Shown here piece by piece: positions 37,094 to 48,149 of a stretch of 64,000 nt of DNA (the stretch's first letter is position 1; every line of letters starts with the position of its first letter). Source of the stretch: Prinsepia uniflora (taxonomy: Eukaryota > Streptophyta > Magnoliopsida > Rosales > Rosaceae); NCBI GenBank assembly GCA_032719365.1, contig CM064862.1, positions 2,306,501 to 2,370,500 on the forward strand, written 5' to 3'. Under the pieces are notes generated by a model. That model was not told the origin of the DNA, did no database searches, and was given only the letters and a program-made list of their open reading frames with translations. The translations under genes and the position numbers were made by a program.

Positions 37094-37227
37094 ATTGTAA
37101 ACGACAAACATAAACAGATATTGTACAAATCCCAGAAACACAAACTATGATTTGATCAAACTCTCAATTCAAATTCATTCATTTTCTTTGAGTCAAAATA
37201 TATATACATAGAACAAAAATGGAGATG

Positions 37228-37800
37228 TCATAGTTCGGTGCTGAGCCCAATACAGTGGAGTGCGCGGCGGAAGGCTTGGGAGAGGAAAGGGATGATGCGG
37301 TGGGTGAAGAAGGAGACGCAGGGGGAGAGCTTGAGGCAGAGACGGCTGACGAAGTTCGGGCCTGATGGGCCAGAGGTGGAGGACATGGGCTGGAGGTAGG
37401 CCCAAGCGGCCTGCTTCACTAGGCGGTTACGGATGGAGATCTCGTAGCCGGAGTTAGCGGATGAGGCGGTGGGGGAGTTGACAACGGGGGAGGCGGCGGT
37501 GAAGGAGGGGAGAAGGTCTCTGAGAGATGTATAGGATTCAGAGCCTTTGAGGGAGAGGAGCTCCAGGTCCAGCTTCAGTGGCGCTGGGCGGCGTACGTCG
37601 CCATTTATCTGGGCGGGGAAGCTGGAGCTGTGGAGTCCCTGAAGGTGGGTGGTGGTTGAGGTGGGGGGAGTAGTGGGGGAGATGTGGCTGAGATTGGTGG
37701 AGACCACGACGGATGAGGAGAAGCTATTTCTGCGGCGGAGCTTCCATGAAGAGTCGAGTGGACCCGCTGGTCGTGGACCGAGGGCGGTGGAGTCGTCCAT
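37228..37800 (-). CDS. Conserved plant protein of unknown function
   Basis: Single-exon frame of 190 residues. I recognise no named domain. The part I would expect to be conserved is LKLDLELLSLKGSESYTSLR, DLLPS, then a Ser/Pro/Ala linker, then SGYEISIRNRLVKQAAWAYL and QPMS, followed by a C-terminal hydrophobic/aromatic stretch (FVSRLCLKLSPCVSFFTHRI) that could be amphipathic. The N-terminal third is Ser/Thr-rich. I have the impression that proteins with the YEISIRNRLVKQAAWAYLQPM core are widespread in dicots, but cannot name them. The start is the first in-frame ATG; the frame is open upstream without another ATG, over a GA-repeat leader (37866-37886). Good GC-rich codon use supports a real gene. 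It converges on the HVA22-like gene. Confidence 0.8.
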   Translation of the reverse strand: MDDSTALGPRPAGPLDSSWKLRRRNSFSSSVVVSTNLSHISPTTPPTSTTTHLQGLHSSSFPAQINGDVRRPAPLKLDLELLSLKGSESYTSLRDLLPSFTAASPVVNSPTASSANSGYEISIRNRLVKQAAWAYLQPMSSTSGPSGPNFVSRLCLKLSPCVSFFTHRIIPFLSQAFRRALHCIGLSTEL

Positions 37801-39212
37801 AGTGGAGCAGCTGATAGCAAAAGAAAGCAGATCGCCTTCTGTGTGGACTTCAACACTGAACGCGACAGAGAGAGAGAGAGAGAGGAGAAAATGGTGTTGT
37901 GTGCCGGCAGCTTGCGTTTTTCGCAATTATTGGCCTACAACAAAACATCGTCTTCGCCTCTACGCGGTCACCATTTTATTTTATTGGGTTAAATAATTAT
38001 TCGTGTGGAGCCGGCCGGTTTGTAGACTAATATGTGGATGTGGGTCCATCCTCACGAGTTTATTCTTTTTCCTTTTTTTAATCTTTTTTTTTAATTTTGG
38101 GGACCAGGAGTCCAGTACTTGGAATAACACGATTTTAGACTCACGTTTCAGATTCTAGAATCTCTCTAATCCTTATCCAGACAGTGGTTAGAACGAACTT
38201 CAATTTCCACGTTTCACAAATTATGACTTCAATCTCTTTTTCGAAATCAGAAAAGGAAAGGCTGTAATCGTGAGTTACAGCACTAGTCCTTCGGAAATAC
38301 AAAAATGAGTTTTAAAATCAGAAAAGGCGAGGCTGTAATAGTGAGTTACAGCACTAGTCCTCCCGAAATACAAAAATAAGTTTAGTATAATTTTAACTTA
38401 AAAGAATTTCATTTTTTTAAAAAAAAAACCTAAAATATTACACTAAAACTTTCGACGAATCAAAATTCAAATATTTTCCAATGATACCACCATGCAAAGT
38501 GAGATGCTGACTAAACTTGCAAAACGATATGTGAACTTCATTACTTAATGATTATGAGAAAGGTGCAGCAATGTCCATGAGTTGTGTATTTTGTAAGGAA
38601 TGCATGCAACAAAGAAGAATGTAAAATGATGTTGACAATAAATGTGAGAGGTTTTCAACAGTCTAAACATTGTCAAGAAAGTAGAAATGAAGTTAAATTC
38701 AGGCCTGGAAATCTCTCTAATGCCTTGACAATATCTATCAAAAGCCTGGCCTGATCTCTGCAAACATGTTTAAAATGACAGAATTTACAGATAAGGATTC
38801 TTCCGAGCAGAACCCTCTCATTGTATCTTTGAATGCATGCATTTCAATAATGAGCATGCATCATGCAACTAAACTAAGCATTTCTCTTGATTGATTCAGC
38901 ATCACTTTCTCTCCCGTATGTACGGTGTAGCCTACGATTATTATTCCGCCATCCTCAATAACTCATGCAACCGCCGCTTACAAAGTTTTATCGCTACCTC
39001 TGTTTTTATTCCTACAACAGCAGGGGGGCTCAAAGGCATACTGAACTGTACAGTATAACAATAACTCCCAGTCCCAGCTTAGTCATCCATTAGCTTCGCT
39101 GGTGTTCATTCATCAGGAGATCTTACTCGACAGAGACGGAAGTCAGCAATGGGGGTAGAAGATACACGACATTTCTACAGACAAGGTTGCTCCGGAAATA
39201 AATCTACATTGT
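37801..39212. other. Intergenic between unknown-protein gene and E2F
   Basis: Leader of the 37.8-kb gene, a 71-bp duplication (38244-38385) and AT-rich spacer. The E2F 3' UTR probably occupies about 38.9-39.2 kb. No extra gene seen. Confidence 0.5.
38244..38385. repeat. 71-bp tandem duplication
   Basis: AAATCAGAAAAGG(A/C) starts at 38244 and 38315. The units share GGCTGTAAT(C/A)(G)TGAGTTACAG-type sequence, GCACTAGTCCT and AAATACAAAAAT. Few differences, so fairly recent. The inner GCTGTAAT and GAGTTACAGC parts could form a small stem. Confidence 0.85.
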
Positions 39213-42200
39213 TTACCTTTGAGGGAAGTTAACAGCATGAGAAGGAACTTGAGGAATCCCAGACGGCGGAGTTTGTGGCCTTGTTGTACTAACATCACTC
39301 ACTCCAAAGTCAGCTTCAAGAATGTCGGCACCACTCCATCCAACACCGGCTATTGTTTTCATAGTGAAGGAGCTCAGCATTCACACAATTAGAAAATAAG
39401 TTTAAACAAAACACACATATATATATAGATAATAATTTTAAACATAACATTATATACATACACACACATATGTACACACACACAAATGAGCATTCACGGT
39501 AAAGAAGCTAAAAGAGTGGAGAAGATGAAAAGCAAAAGGCGGAACATCCATGAAAAAGGATACAATCCGTTCTCCACATATCTGTAATGCTAACTTCGGC
39601 ATCAGACAATAGCCAGTAGTCTGCTTCATTCTGCAATAGTAACAAAAACATAAGTTAGTATTCTGCATCATTATGTCCTAGGATTTACATATTTTCTGTT
39701 AGATTATATCAATATCTACATCACAAATTGCAAAGTAGTCCACTAATTACCTTCAAACTTGAAGCTTATAAGCAACATTAATGTGGTATTTGGATGAGTG
39801 ATTACCAAGTATCCAAGGATTTAGGCTACATTAGTAAGAACTAAGAGATGTACTACAAAACATTAGATAGAGGGAGAAATTACTAGATGCAATGCACTTG
39901 GAAGCATTTTTAAATGACTAGTTGAAAGGATTCATTTGAAAAAACTTTTTTTTAGGGTTTGTACAGTGCTCATATAGTGCACTTTGAAAACCTCCTCTAT
40001 CTAATTTTTGGTAGTGCTTTTATAGCTAATTTAGCCTAAATCTTTTGGTACTTGGAAATCTCTCATCCTTTGGTAGAGCTTGTTCTTATCCTTTTCCCTT
40101 AATTGACTATAGTCTTGGAAATGACATTTTTTTTTGTTTGTTACCTTTTCAAATGACTTAACAAAACCAATCATTAAGATTAACTGTACTTACATCAACA
40201 ACAGAGGGAACAATCTTCATCATTCCACCGGAAAACTCTTGAGAAACATTCATATCAGAGCATGTCTGATCAGCCTGTTGTACCCAAGGTTCAATCCCAC
40301 TGCTCTCCACGGTGACCACTTCTGTTGTTGGGTGTTCGTTGGACCCAGAACCAGAAGCAATTGGGAAGCTTGCACCGCCATTCATATCCTCAAACTTCTC
40401 TTCAAATTGACTAAAATCAAGTAACAGACAACCAAAAAAAAAGTCAACATAAAGATGGTACTGTCATCTATAATCACATAGAACAAGTAAAACAAGCAGA
40501 TCCTATTATATAGAAGCAAGGCTTAGGCCCCAATGGTATGTAGAAATTTCATCCACAAAAAGAAGGAAACAATACCTTACAAGGTAGACATCAATAGGTC
40601 CCATTGTACTTCTAAGTATAATCCTATATCTCCTCTGTGGATAGTCGACAGCCTGGTGTATATTGAAGGGGACTTCAATACTGTATCAAAGAGGAGGAAT
40701 ACAGAACATGTACCTTCTGAGAAAAAAAACTTATGCTCTTGACTTACTTCATCAGGATCTGGGACTTCCAAAGTGGTTCCATGTGGAGCTTTAATTGCTA
40801 TCAGGGTTTCATTCTGGAAAAGAATAGGCACAATTAGTTTAAGAAAAAGCACCAAACCAGCATAAAAATCAGTGCAAGAAGTGATGGATGATACTCACGT
40901 GGAAGCAGGGTAGACCCTTAATGTCGTCTTCAGTCACAAAAAGCCACCTTCAGTAAGAAATGAAGAGACCATAAGAACGAGTAATTGTATACCCGAAAGC
41001 AAATAAATATGATACAAACATAGAAAGTCTGACTTTCGGTTGTTTTCATCTTCACTCAAATCCCTCAACTTTTCCTGCATCTCTCTGCGTAAGTGTGAAA
41101 GCATTAGCATCTTCTAATAGTTTCAAGACAGTAAAGCTCATAGTCAACAATGAAGTCAACCAGATAAACCTTATTTGATCATCTAGCCCGCGCTCTTTCA
41201 AGGCTAGGTTTTGAACTTCTTCCTGCAAGCAAAGCCATACTTTAGAACCTTCATCAGCCTAAATAAAACTACCATGTGGTTTCTGTTTGTCAGGGTTTCC
41301 TGTTAATTCCTTGGTTTTGAAAGCAATCTAAACTGCTGAAATTGTGGATCTATAAGTTAAGAAACACTAAAGGTTCAGAAATTTAAGGACAACATTAGAA
41401 CTCTCACTCATGATAATTCAGAGGACAAAAAAAATTGACTAAATAAATAAGTTCGTTGCCTTGGCCTGACAACAATTTGGAACATTTAATTACCTGTAAT
41501 ACAGAGAGATCACCATCCAACTCCCCTGGCCTTGAAGCATCAAATCCCCTAATCAATCATTTAACCCGTCCTTGCATAAGTTCCCATGTATTCCAAATTT
41601 TATTAGAAATTGAAATAAATTTAGACAGAAGGAAATTTAAGAATAGCAATCAAAGATTACTTCCAACGTATTCTGTTCTTGAGCTTCTTTTCAATGAGAC
41701 CTATGCCCTCCAGGACATTTGTAATGTCATATATCCGCCTCTTCTGAACCTGTTTTATTTGGAAACCCTCCAATTAGTACACATCCAAATGCAGAGAACA
41801 TATGTTTCTATATACGTGTATAGATGATTACCTCCAAAGTTTCTGCTGCTTGGTTTAGATCAAGAATTCCATCCTCTGCACGCTTAATCAAATTGATGAA
41901 CTTTTTTGTCAGCAGACCTGGAAGGTTGGAGTACAGTTATCTCATAGTGACACCAGCCTTAAAAACTCTGTAAACAACATGTCAAATAAATAAAGAACTT
42001 GTTCGAGGAATACCTAGAGAACTGTCATAACGACAGTTTCCAGCTGGAGTAAGAGGTGAAGGGGAACCTGTTAACAGAAGCTATTCAATTAGGTTCGTAT
42101 CAGCCGTGGAACAAGTAATCAAGAAAGAGAAATGTAAACCAGGGAAAACAAAACCTGGTCCTGTAATCAAATGAACTTTATTATTCACAATGATACACAC

Positions 42201-43798
42201 CCTCTTTCACGTGGACTAAGCTTTCAATGAAGCTAATCTTGGTGATATGTTCAAGTTAAGCCAAAAACTGATAGGAGTCGAACAAAAAGTTTAAGATATA
42301 AGAAAATTTCTAACCAGCATGTGATACAGGTGTTTGAGGCCCAGACCTATTTCCCTTTGAAGCCTTGGACCTATTGTTTACCCTTCCCCCTTTCGTAGAC
42401 ACGGGAGTCTGAAGGGGACTGGGAACAACATTAGTACATCCAGGACTGCTAGTCCAATCACTGTACTCAACTTCATTGTTGTCCTTCCTTGTAAGTTGCT
42501 GAGAAACACCAACAAATTAGGAGCATTATCATAAAGAAAGGGCACAATGCAACTTAGAAACCATACTAGTTAAAGTGCAAGGTTACAGTGGATCTATTAA
42601 CTAACGAATGATATCAATAAGATAAAATTGCAAATCAAATTTAAAAGAGGTAGAGGATGGAGAATGTAACCATAATATTGAAACTGGAAGACTTTTTATA
42701 CTCAGAGTACATTTAAGTGCACAAAATGTCTAAGAAGCATAATTGGCCATAAAGAAAAATGGGCAAAGCAACAAGTAGTCATACTCTACAAAACTAAAGT
42801 AAGGCTATTAAACAAACACGTGTTTTCTCCCCGATCAGGATAGAATCACTGCAAACACTAGAAGCGCAAATGCACCTCTTCTCAGATGCAAAAGAAATGT
42901 CAAACCAAATTATGCAAGCAATCTTATGTATCCAGCTCCTAAGATCTCCCCAATCATACTTGATGACATTAATCTATGCATCTTATCAAGAAACTAACAC
43001 AACCCATATACAACAATGGATTCTAAAAAGAAGCCAAATACAACAATTTGAAAGTTTATATTCAAATCAGTGCTTGAATCCAGATTAAGCAACACATTTA
43101 AATGTGACGCACATCAAACCATATCAAATACCATTTCTTAGTCTTACCCTGATTGCAAACATTCATCCCAGTTCTTCACCTTGACAAATTGCATTATGCA
43201 CTAAACTAGCATTTGTGTTCTTGGTTAGCTAAACATAAAAATTTACACTATGGTGATAAATAATTTAGGAAGTAGCCCCAAATTAGAAAATATCACAACA
43301 ATCACTACTCTAGTTGAAAGTCAACCATATGAGTTTATGACCTATAAAATAGCATTAACGAATTCATCCAAAAATTTAATTACAAATTGAATTCAATTTC
43401 ATAAAACCCTAAACACACGAACAATCTCACTCAAGCAAGAAGGCAAGCAAGCACCCCGAAAGAAGCTAGCCATCTACCTAACCACAATTACCCTCAAATC
43501 TCGAAGTAATTACAAGAAAATTCACCTAAGCCAAGCAACTCAGTTAGATTGGTACACAGATACGCATGAAATTACAGGAACTCACGGGAGATCGAACATG
43601 AATAGCTTCAGGCTCTTGGTCAGCAGGTCTGCGAGCACCTCCGGAAAATCGGTGATAATTATCTGGAGGGAAGGGCTGTGGCTTGGTCGACTCAAACGCT
43701 AGGTGACGCCTCAGCGGCGGTAGGATCTGGGTGCCGCCTCCGGTAGCCGCCGTCACCGGCGTTGGTTGGCGGTTCGGAGTTCGAGCGCAGCCGGACAT
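39213..43798 (-). CDS. E2F: E2F transcription factor (typical E2FA/E2FB class)
   Basis: Fourteen coding exons on the complement: 43798-43586, 42498-42315, 42067-42014, 41917-41832, 41749-41661, 41548-41494, 41222-41170, 41084-41034, 40947-40899, 40813-40748, 40652-40576, 40410-40194, 39630-39564, 39349-39213. They sum to 1398 nt, 465 residues, with every junction in frame. The winged-helix DNA-binding domain covers about 145-210, with the recognition helix [18 protein letters not shown] (183-200). A leucine-rich dimerisation region for DP follows (about 218-255), then the marked box ([15 protein letters not shown] to [20 protein letters not shown]). The retinoblastoma-binding motif is [18 protein letters not shown] (from residue 400). 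Length and the RBR-binding tail place it with activator-type E2FA/E2FB, not the atypical DEL proteins. It controls G1/S genes as an E2F-DP dimer. Telo-box-like motifs lie in its leader. Confidence 0.95.
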
Positions 43799-44060
43799 GG
43801 AGGGATCGACCGGCTCGAACTACAGGCAGTCTCCGATTGCGGAGATGATCGGAGAAAGAGAGGTAGATCTTTAGGGTTTGGCGAAGCGGAGAGAATCGAA
43901 GAGAGAGCGGAGAAGGGAGGAGGTGTAGGGTTTATGGGGAGGCGAAATGGGATCCGAGGGGTAGAGAGAGAAGGTGTGGGGGGTTAGAGAGAGAAAGTGA
44001 GTAGGGTTAGAGAGGGAAAGTGTGAGTTTAGGGGTTAGGGGAAGAGCTAGCAGAAAACGA
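43799..44060 (-). promoter_or_regulatory. E2F leader/promoter with telo-box motifs
   Basis: On the minus strand the stretch is C/T-rich. It carries AAACCCTA motifs (complement of 43871-43879 and 43926-43933) and several CCCTAAC repeats (complement of 43980-44040). AAACCCTA (telo box) is a known cis element of plant cell-cycle and translation genes near the transcription start. Position just upstream of the E2F start codon fits; function here is inferred. Confidence 0.5.
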
Positions 44061-45424
44061 GGGAAGGGAGGGAATTTTTAGTTTCGGATAGATGTGGAGG
44101 GAACACGGCGAAAAAACTTAATTTGTTAACTGGTTTCCTTTTTTTCACCCATATACTTTTCATAATTTATGTTTGGCCCAAATGTTTTCATATACCCAAA
44201 TGAGAAAGGAATTGGAATCTAGGGCATCATAACTTATACGAGAAAATCGAAAATAACAAAGTATATGATAAAAGAGGTGAAGTGGCTCTAGGTATATTTA
44301 AAGAATATTGGATTTAGATAATATGGATTTAATTAAATTACCAATAATAAAGTTCATTTTTCTTAATATATCGAATTTTATAAAACTATAATGTGAGTAA
44401 ATAAAATAATCACGATTTATAATCAACCCCACTAGATGATGATTTGTAGCGTTCAGTGTCAAATGGAGAGCTATAGTAGAGTTTGATTCCATCACAATTT
44501 TCTCAATTTCATCAGAATATTGGTAGTGGAGTTAAAACTAAAAGTGAATGGACTAGATTACATAACATTTTCAAGGTATGATTTTTTTTAGATACAATGA
44601 TATTGGGGGATAATATTACATTATACGATAGGAATGTCACTAGACCATATTACTAAGTGGCCAAGATAGTGACCACTAGCTAAAATGGTTTAATTCAGTT
44701 TGGTAAGAATCTTGACTTAATGCTCTTAGTGTCAAATCTAATTATATCGCGTATTTGAAAAATCTCCAGACCCTTTAAATTAAAATTAAGGCTATGATAT
44801 ATATGTATATATAGGAAACTTTAGTGATCATAAAGTTAACATATTAATTATATATATAAAGAGGAAAGTTTAGTGATCATAGATTCATAAAGTTAACATA
44901 TTAACTAAGGTTAAGATTTAGGAAACACAATGTGATACCATATGAGTAATTATATTTTGGTGGCTTACAACAATTTGCAAATGCTTATACAGAGGGGCAT
45001 GATGAAGGACTAAAAAGGACCAAAATGCGTCTCTTAATCTGAGGCGTGGAGTGTTTGGAAATTAGGAAAGTCTAGAGCCAATTTCGAGTTATTCTATAAG
45101 TTTGGGGCAAGAGTCTAATCTATTAATAGAAAAGACAAGAAAAGAAAAATACAAGAAGAATCGCCGATCCGCGCCTTTTATTTGTCTTTAAATAAATTCT
45201 GATTTTTTCAGACTCGTTTTCCACACCTCCTCCGGAACCTAGAGTTCAGCTAACCACTACGAGGCGCATAAAAACTTTGGTCCTTTTGTTGGGTCCATCA
45301 AACGTGTCCAAAATAATAGCTGTCAATAATCAAATTGAAAAATGTTGTAGGGCTAAAAACACATACATTTAAAATTCCAAAATTATAAAATACAAAATTA
45401 AGGGATAGAGCCGAAAACAAACCC
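44061..45424. other. Intergenic, AT-rich
   Basis: No conserved frame. A short near-repeat sits at about 44813 and 44863: GAAA(C/G)TTTAGTGATCAT and ATAAAGTTAACATATTAA occur in both. Confidence 0.5.
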
Positions 45425-46190
45425 ATGATCATGTCACCGTAGGCAAATTGTGCAATAATGTAGTCTTTTTTAATTCTTTTAAAGCACAATTATAAAGTGC
45501 CGATTCAGTGAGTTTTTTCGTTTGAAAAATTTGTTATCTGATGATCACATTTCTTTATTTAGATGTTAAATCTATTAGTTGAATAACGAGTCCATTAGAT
45601 ATGATTATGTCACCGTAGACAAATCATACGTTAAAGTAGTCATTTCGAATTCTTTAAAAGTACAATTATAAAATGGTGATTCGGTGAGTGCATCTATTTA
45701 ATGGATTCGTCGTCGTGCACATTTACTATTCAAATGTTAATTGTATGGGTTGGATAATGAGTCCATAAGCATATCCACTCCATGATCATGTCACTGTAGG
45801 TAAATCATACATAAAAGTAGAATTTTTGAGGTCTTTAAATGTACAATTATAAGATGGGTGATTCTCGGAACGTATCCACTTAATGGATTCGTCATTCGAT
45901 GGTGCACATTTACTTATTTAGATGTTAATTCTACTAGTCGAAACACAAATCCATGAGATAAGCATATCCACTCGATGATCATGTCACTGCCCGCAAATTG
46001 TCCATTAAAGTAGTTTTTTGGGATCATGTCATTCGATAAGTATAAGGTGATGATTCGGTATTGTCTTCATCATATAAGTATAAGGTGATGCTTTGGTGAA
46101 TGCATCTATTTAATGAATTCGTCATTCGATAATGCACATTTACTCGTTTAGATGTTAATTGTACTCGTTCCATTATAAACATATCCACCA
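45425..46190. repeat. Degenerate ~180-bp tandem repeat, four copies
   Basis: Units open with ATGAT(C/T)ATGTCAC at 45425, 45601, 45782 and 45975, spaced 176, 181 and 193 bp. Shared later landmarks are TAAAGTAG, TACAATTATAA, GGTGATTC, TTAATGGATTCGTC, GTGCACATTTACT, TAGATGTTAATTGTA and GCATATCCACTC. The fourth copy has an internal duplication (AAGTATAAGGTGATG twice). No coding potential; it lies beyond the 3' end of the mTERF gene. Confidence 0.85.
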
Positions 46191-46493
46191 AATCATTACC
46201 GCGAATTATAATGCATCATGTTCTTACCTAAAATTCTCACATTGAATCCAAAACAATGAAGACAACACCCCATACAGGCATGTAGCTCTCTAGCAGTAGC
46301 ATCACAAAGCAAATTTGCATATAAACCCAAGTAACAATTTAAAAGTTGTATAACTAATCCCCTACTAAATAACACATTCTCATGTTAATTTGTATAGTAT
46401 GCCACTAATATTATTGCTCTAATGGAAATCTTGATCTCTGATCCATACTCGAGAAAAAAGTGTGAAGAGTTTGGAAACAGAGGTTAAATTTTC

Positions 46494-47558
46494 TCAATTT
46501 TCTAAAACATCAGAAACTGAATTTGTACACCAGAGAGGAGAATGTGTGAAGGGAATGGAAGAATTACAACAGATCTCCAATCGATCACGAAACTGACGCT
46601 CGCCGGTCTTTAACAAAACCGGCAACGGAAAGCAAACCCCTTTCTCCACACACCGCTGGTGTCTCGGCCGAATCCGATTCTCCAAGCTGAAGGAGAAATA
46701 GTGCGGGAACTCCTTCAGCTCCTTCAACTCTCTTCCCATTTCTACGATGAAATAATTGAATTTGGGCTCGAAATTTTGCTCGATGCTGTAGCAGAACAGC
46801 TGCGGGAACCGCCGGAACATCGACAACGCGTCTCGCCGGGACATCCCGATTTTCTCGAGGTAGTCGATTCGGGGCTGGAGCTTGTCCTCGACGCTGCAGG
46901 AGAGTAAAGATGTGTGCTTGTGGACCTCCGCGATGCCGATGCTCTGGAGGAAGTATAGGGTGGGGCGGAGGCGCGTTTTGACGCTGCAAGCGAGCAGCCT
47001 GGGGCGGCGGTTGAGGACGCGGCGGAGATCGGAGCCGTTGACTCGTGCTTCGCGGATGAGGAAGGTGAGGACGGGGACGAGTTCGGAGACTCGGGATGAG
47101 AGGGTTTCGGGGCATATGCCGATGAGGCGGCGGAACTCGGGGGAGGTGAAGCCGATGGAGTTGAAGAGGAATTGGACGGTGGATTTGATTTGGGGGAGAG
47201 GGGAGGAGAGGATTGGAGGGTGGTGGTTGATTAGGGAGAAGAGGTCGAGGCCTATGGAATCGAGGTAGAGGACTTTTTCTTGGAAGTCGGAGTGGGGGGT
47301 TGGGGTGGTCGGGGGTTTGAGGGATTGGACGGGGAGAGAGGTGGCGGTTTTGGCGGAGAGGATTGGGAAGTGGGGGTTTTTTTGGGGAGGGGGAAAGGAA
47401 TGGGAAGAGTCATTGCGAGAGGAGGAGGGAGAATGGGAATGGGGTTTGGGATTAGGAATGGAGGAAAAAAATGTCTGCTTGGTGGTGGTGGTGGTGGTGG
47501 TGGTGGCGGTGGCAGTGGCGGTGGCGGTGGCGGTGGAGAGGAAGTGGGTTTCTTGCAT
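46494..47558 (-). CDS. mTERF-family protein, probably chloroplast-targeted (mTERF1/SOLDAT10-like)
   Basis: Single exon, 354 residues, typical of plant mTERF genes. The N-terminus is Ser/Thr/Pro/Ala-rich with few acidic residues to about residue 90, as in a plastid transit peptide. It contains an Ala-Thr run followed by poly-Thr encoded by GCC/ACC triplets. Several helical mTERF repeats follow: YLDSIGLDLFSLINHHPPIL, FNSIGFTSPEFRRLIGICPE, LRRVLNRRPRLLACSVKTRL, YFLQSIGIAEVHKHTSLLSC, LEKIGMSRRDALSMFRRFPQ and ELKEFPHYFSFSLENRI. mTERFs bind nucleic acid and affect organelle transcription or RNA processing. The order and wording of repeats remind me of Arabidopsis mTERF1/SOLDAT10 (plastid rRNA/transcription), at moderate certainty. 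It is divergent from the peroxiredoxin gene, with start codons 591 bp apart. Confidence 0.9.
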   Translation of the reverse strand: MQETHFLSTATATATATATTTTTTTTKQTFFSSIPNPKPHSHSPSSSRNDSSHSFPPPQKNPHFPILSAKTATSLPVQSLKPPTTPTPHSDFQEKVLYLDSIGLDLFSLINHHPPILSSPLPQIKSTVQFLFNSIGFTSPEFRRLIGICPETLSSRVSELVPVLTFLIREARVNGSDLRRVLNRRPRLLACSVKTRLRPTLYFLQSIGIAEVHKHTSLLSCSVEDKLQPRIDYLEKIGMSRRDALSMFRRFPQLFCYSIEQNFEPKFNYFIVEMGRELKELKEFPHYFSFSLENRIRPRHQRCVEKGVCFPLPVLLKTGERQFRDRLEICCNSSIPFTHSPLWCTNSVSDVLEN

Positions 47559-48149
47559 TTGGTTGAGTGGTCGTTGTTTGGCTGCTGGTCATGGCTGAGT
47601 GAAGTGGTGTTTTGGGTTGAAGGGGGGAGGTGGAAGAAGATAAGGCTTAAAATGCTCCAACGATGTCATTTGAGGATTTGTGATTGGCTGAGGGAGGAGC
47701 TAGTGATCTATCTGAAATATGGAAATACAGGCGAGGGGCAAAAGGGTGGGGAGTCTCCAATTACAGGCCAAACGCCCATCTTTAATGGACAATGAGGCTT
47801 CTTCCACTTTCCAAGGCCCAAGCCTTGTCATAACGCCCATCACTAAACCCAGGTCACGTTTGATGAGTCATATGCTCATATCGTTGTTTTTCTTAAAAAG
47901 TGAACTTCATTTATAATAATATCAAAATTTAAAAATAACATTAAATTAATTTACCTAGATTTCCGGTTTCCCCAAATGTATGGAGCCGGTTGGCCGGTTC
48001 AGTTCAGCCTATTCCACCAAACCCCCCACCCAATACTTATCCTCTCACTGTCTCTCCCACCATTTATCCACCTTAAAAACTCTCAGCCCCGCGAGAGACA
48101 GAGTGACTATTGACCAGTGAGTGACTCAGTGCTTGGGCTCTCACCAAAT
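47559..48149. promoter_or_regulatory. Bidirectional intergenic region, mTERF / 2-Cys peroxiredoxin
   Basis: 591 bp separate the two divergent start codons. The mTERF side is G/T-rich on the plus strand (47570-47640). The peroxiredoxin side (48010-48110) is C/T-rich with CCACCAAACCCCCCACCC and a CTCTCAGCCCCG leader. I find no strong TATA box close to either start; TTAAAAACT near 48073 is the nearest. Both neighbours appear to be plastid proteins, so shared light or redox control is possible but not shown. Confidence 0.5.

Noticed and set aside
37801..37926. N-terminal extension of the unknown-protein frame
   Set aside because: The frame is open, but the only upstream start would be a non-ATG codon, and the translated stretch is a GA-repeat leader. 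The first ATG at 37800 is preferred.
40285..40305. B-box-like GGTTCAATCCC suggesting a tRNA gene
   Set aside because: It lies inside an E2F coding exon on the other strand; there is no A box or cloverleaf.
46585..47795. Long frames on both strands over the mTERF locus
   Set aside because: GC-rich shadows of the mTERF coding frame; only the minus-strand 354-residue frame shows family repeats.
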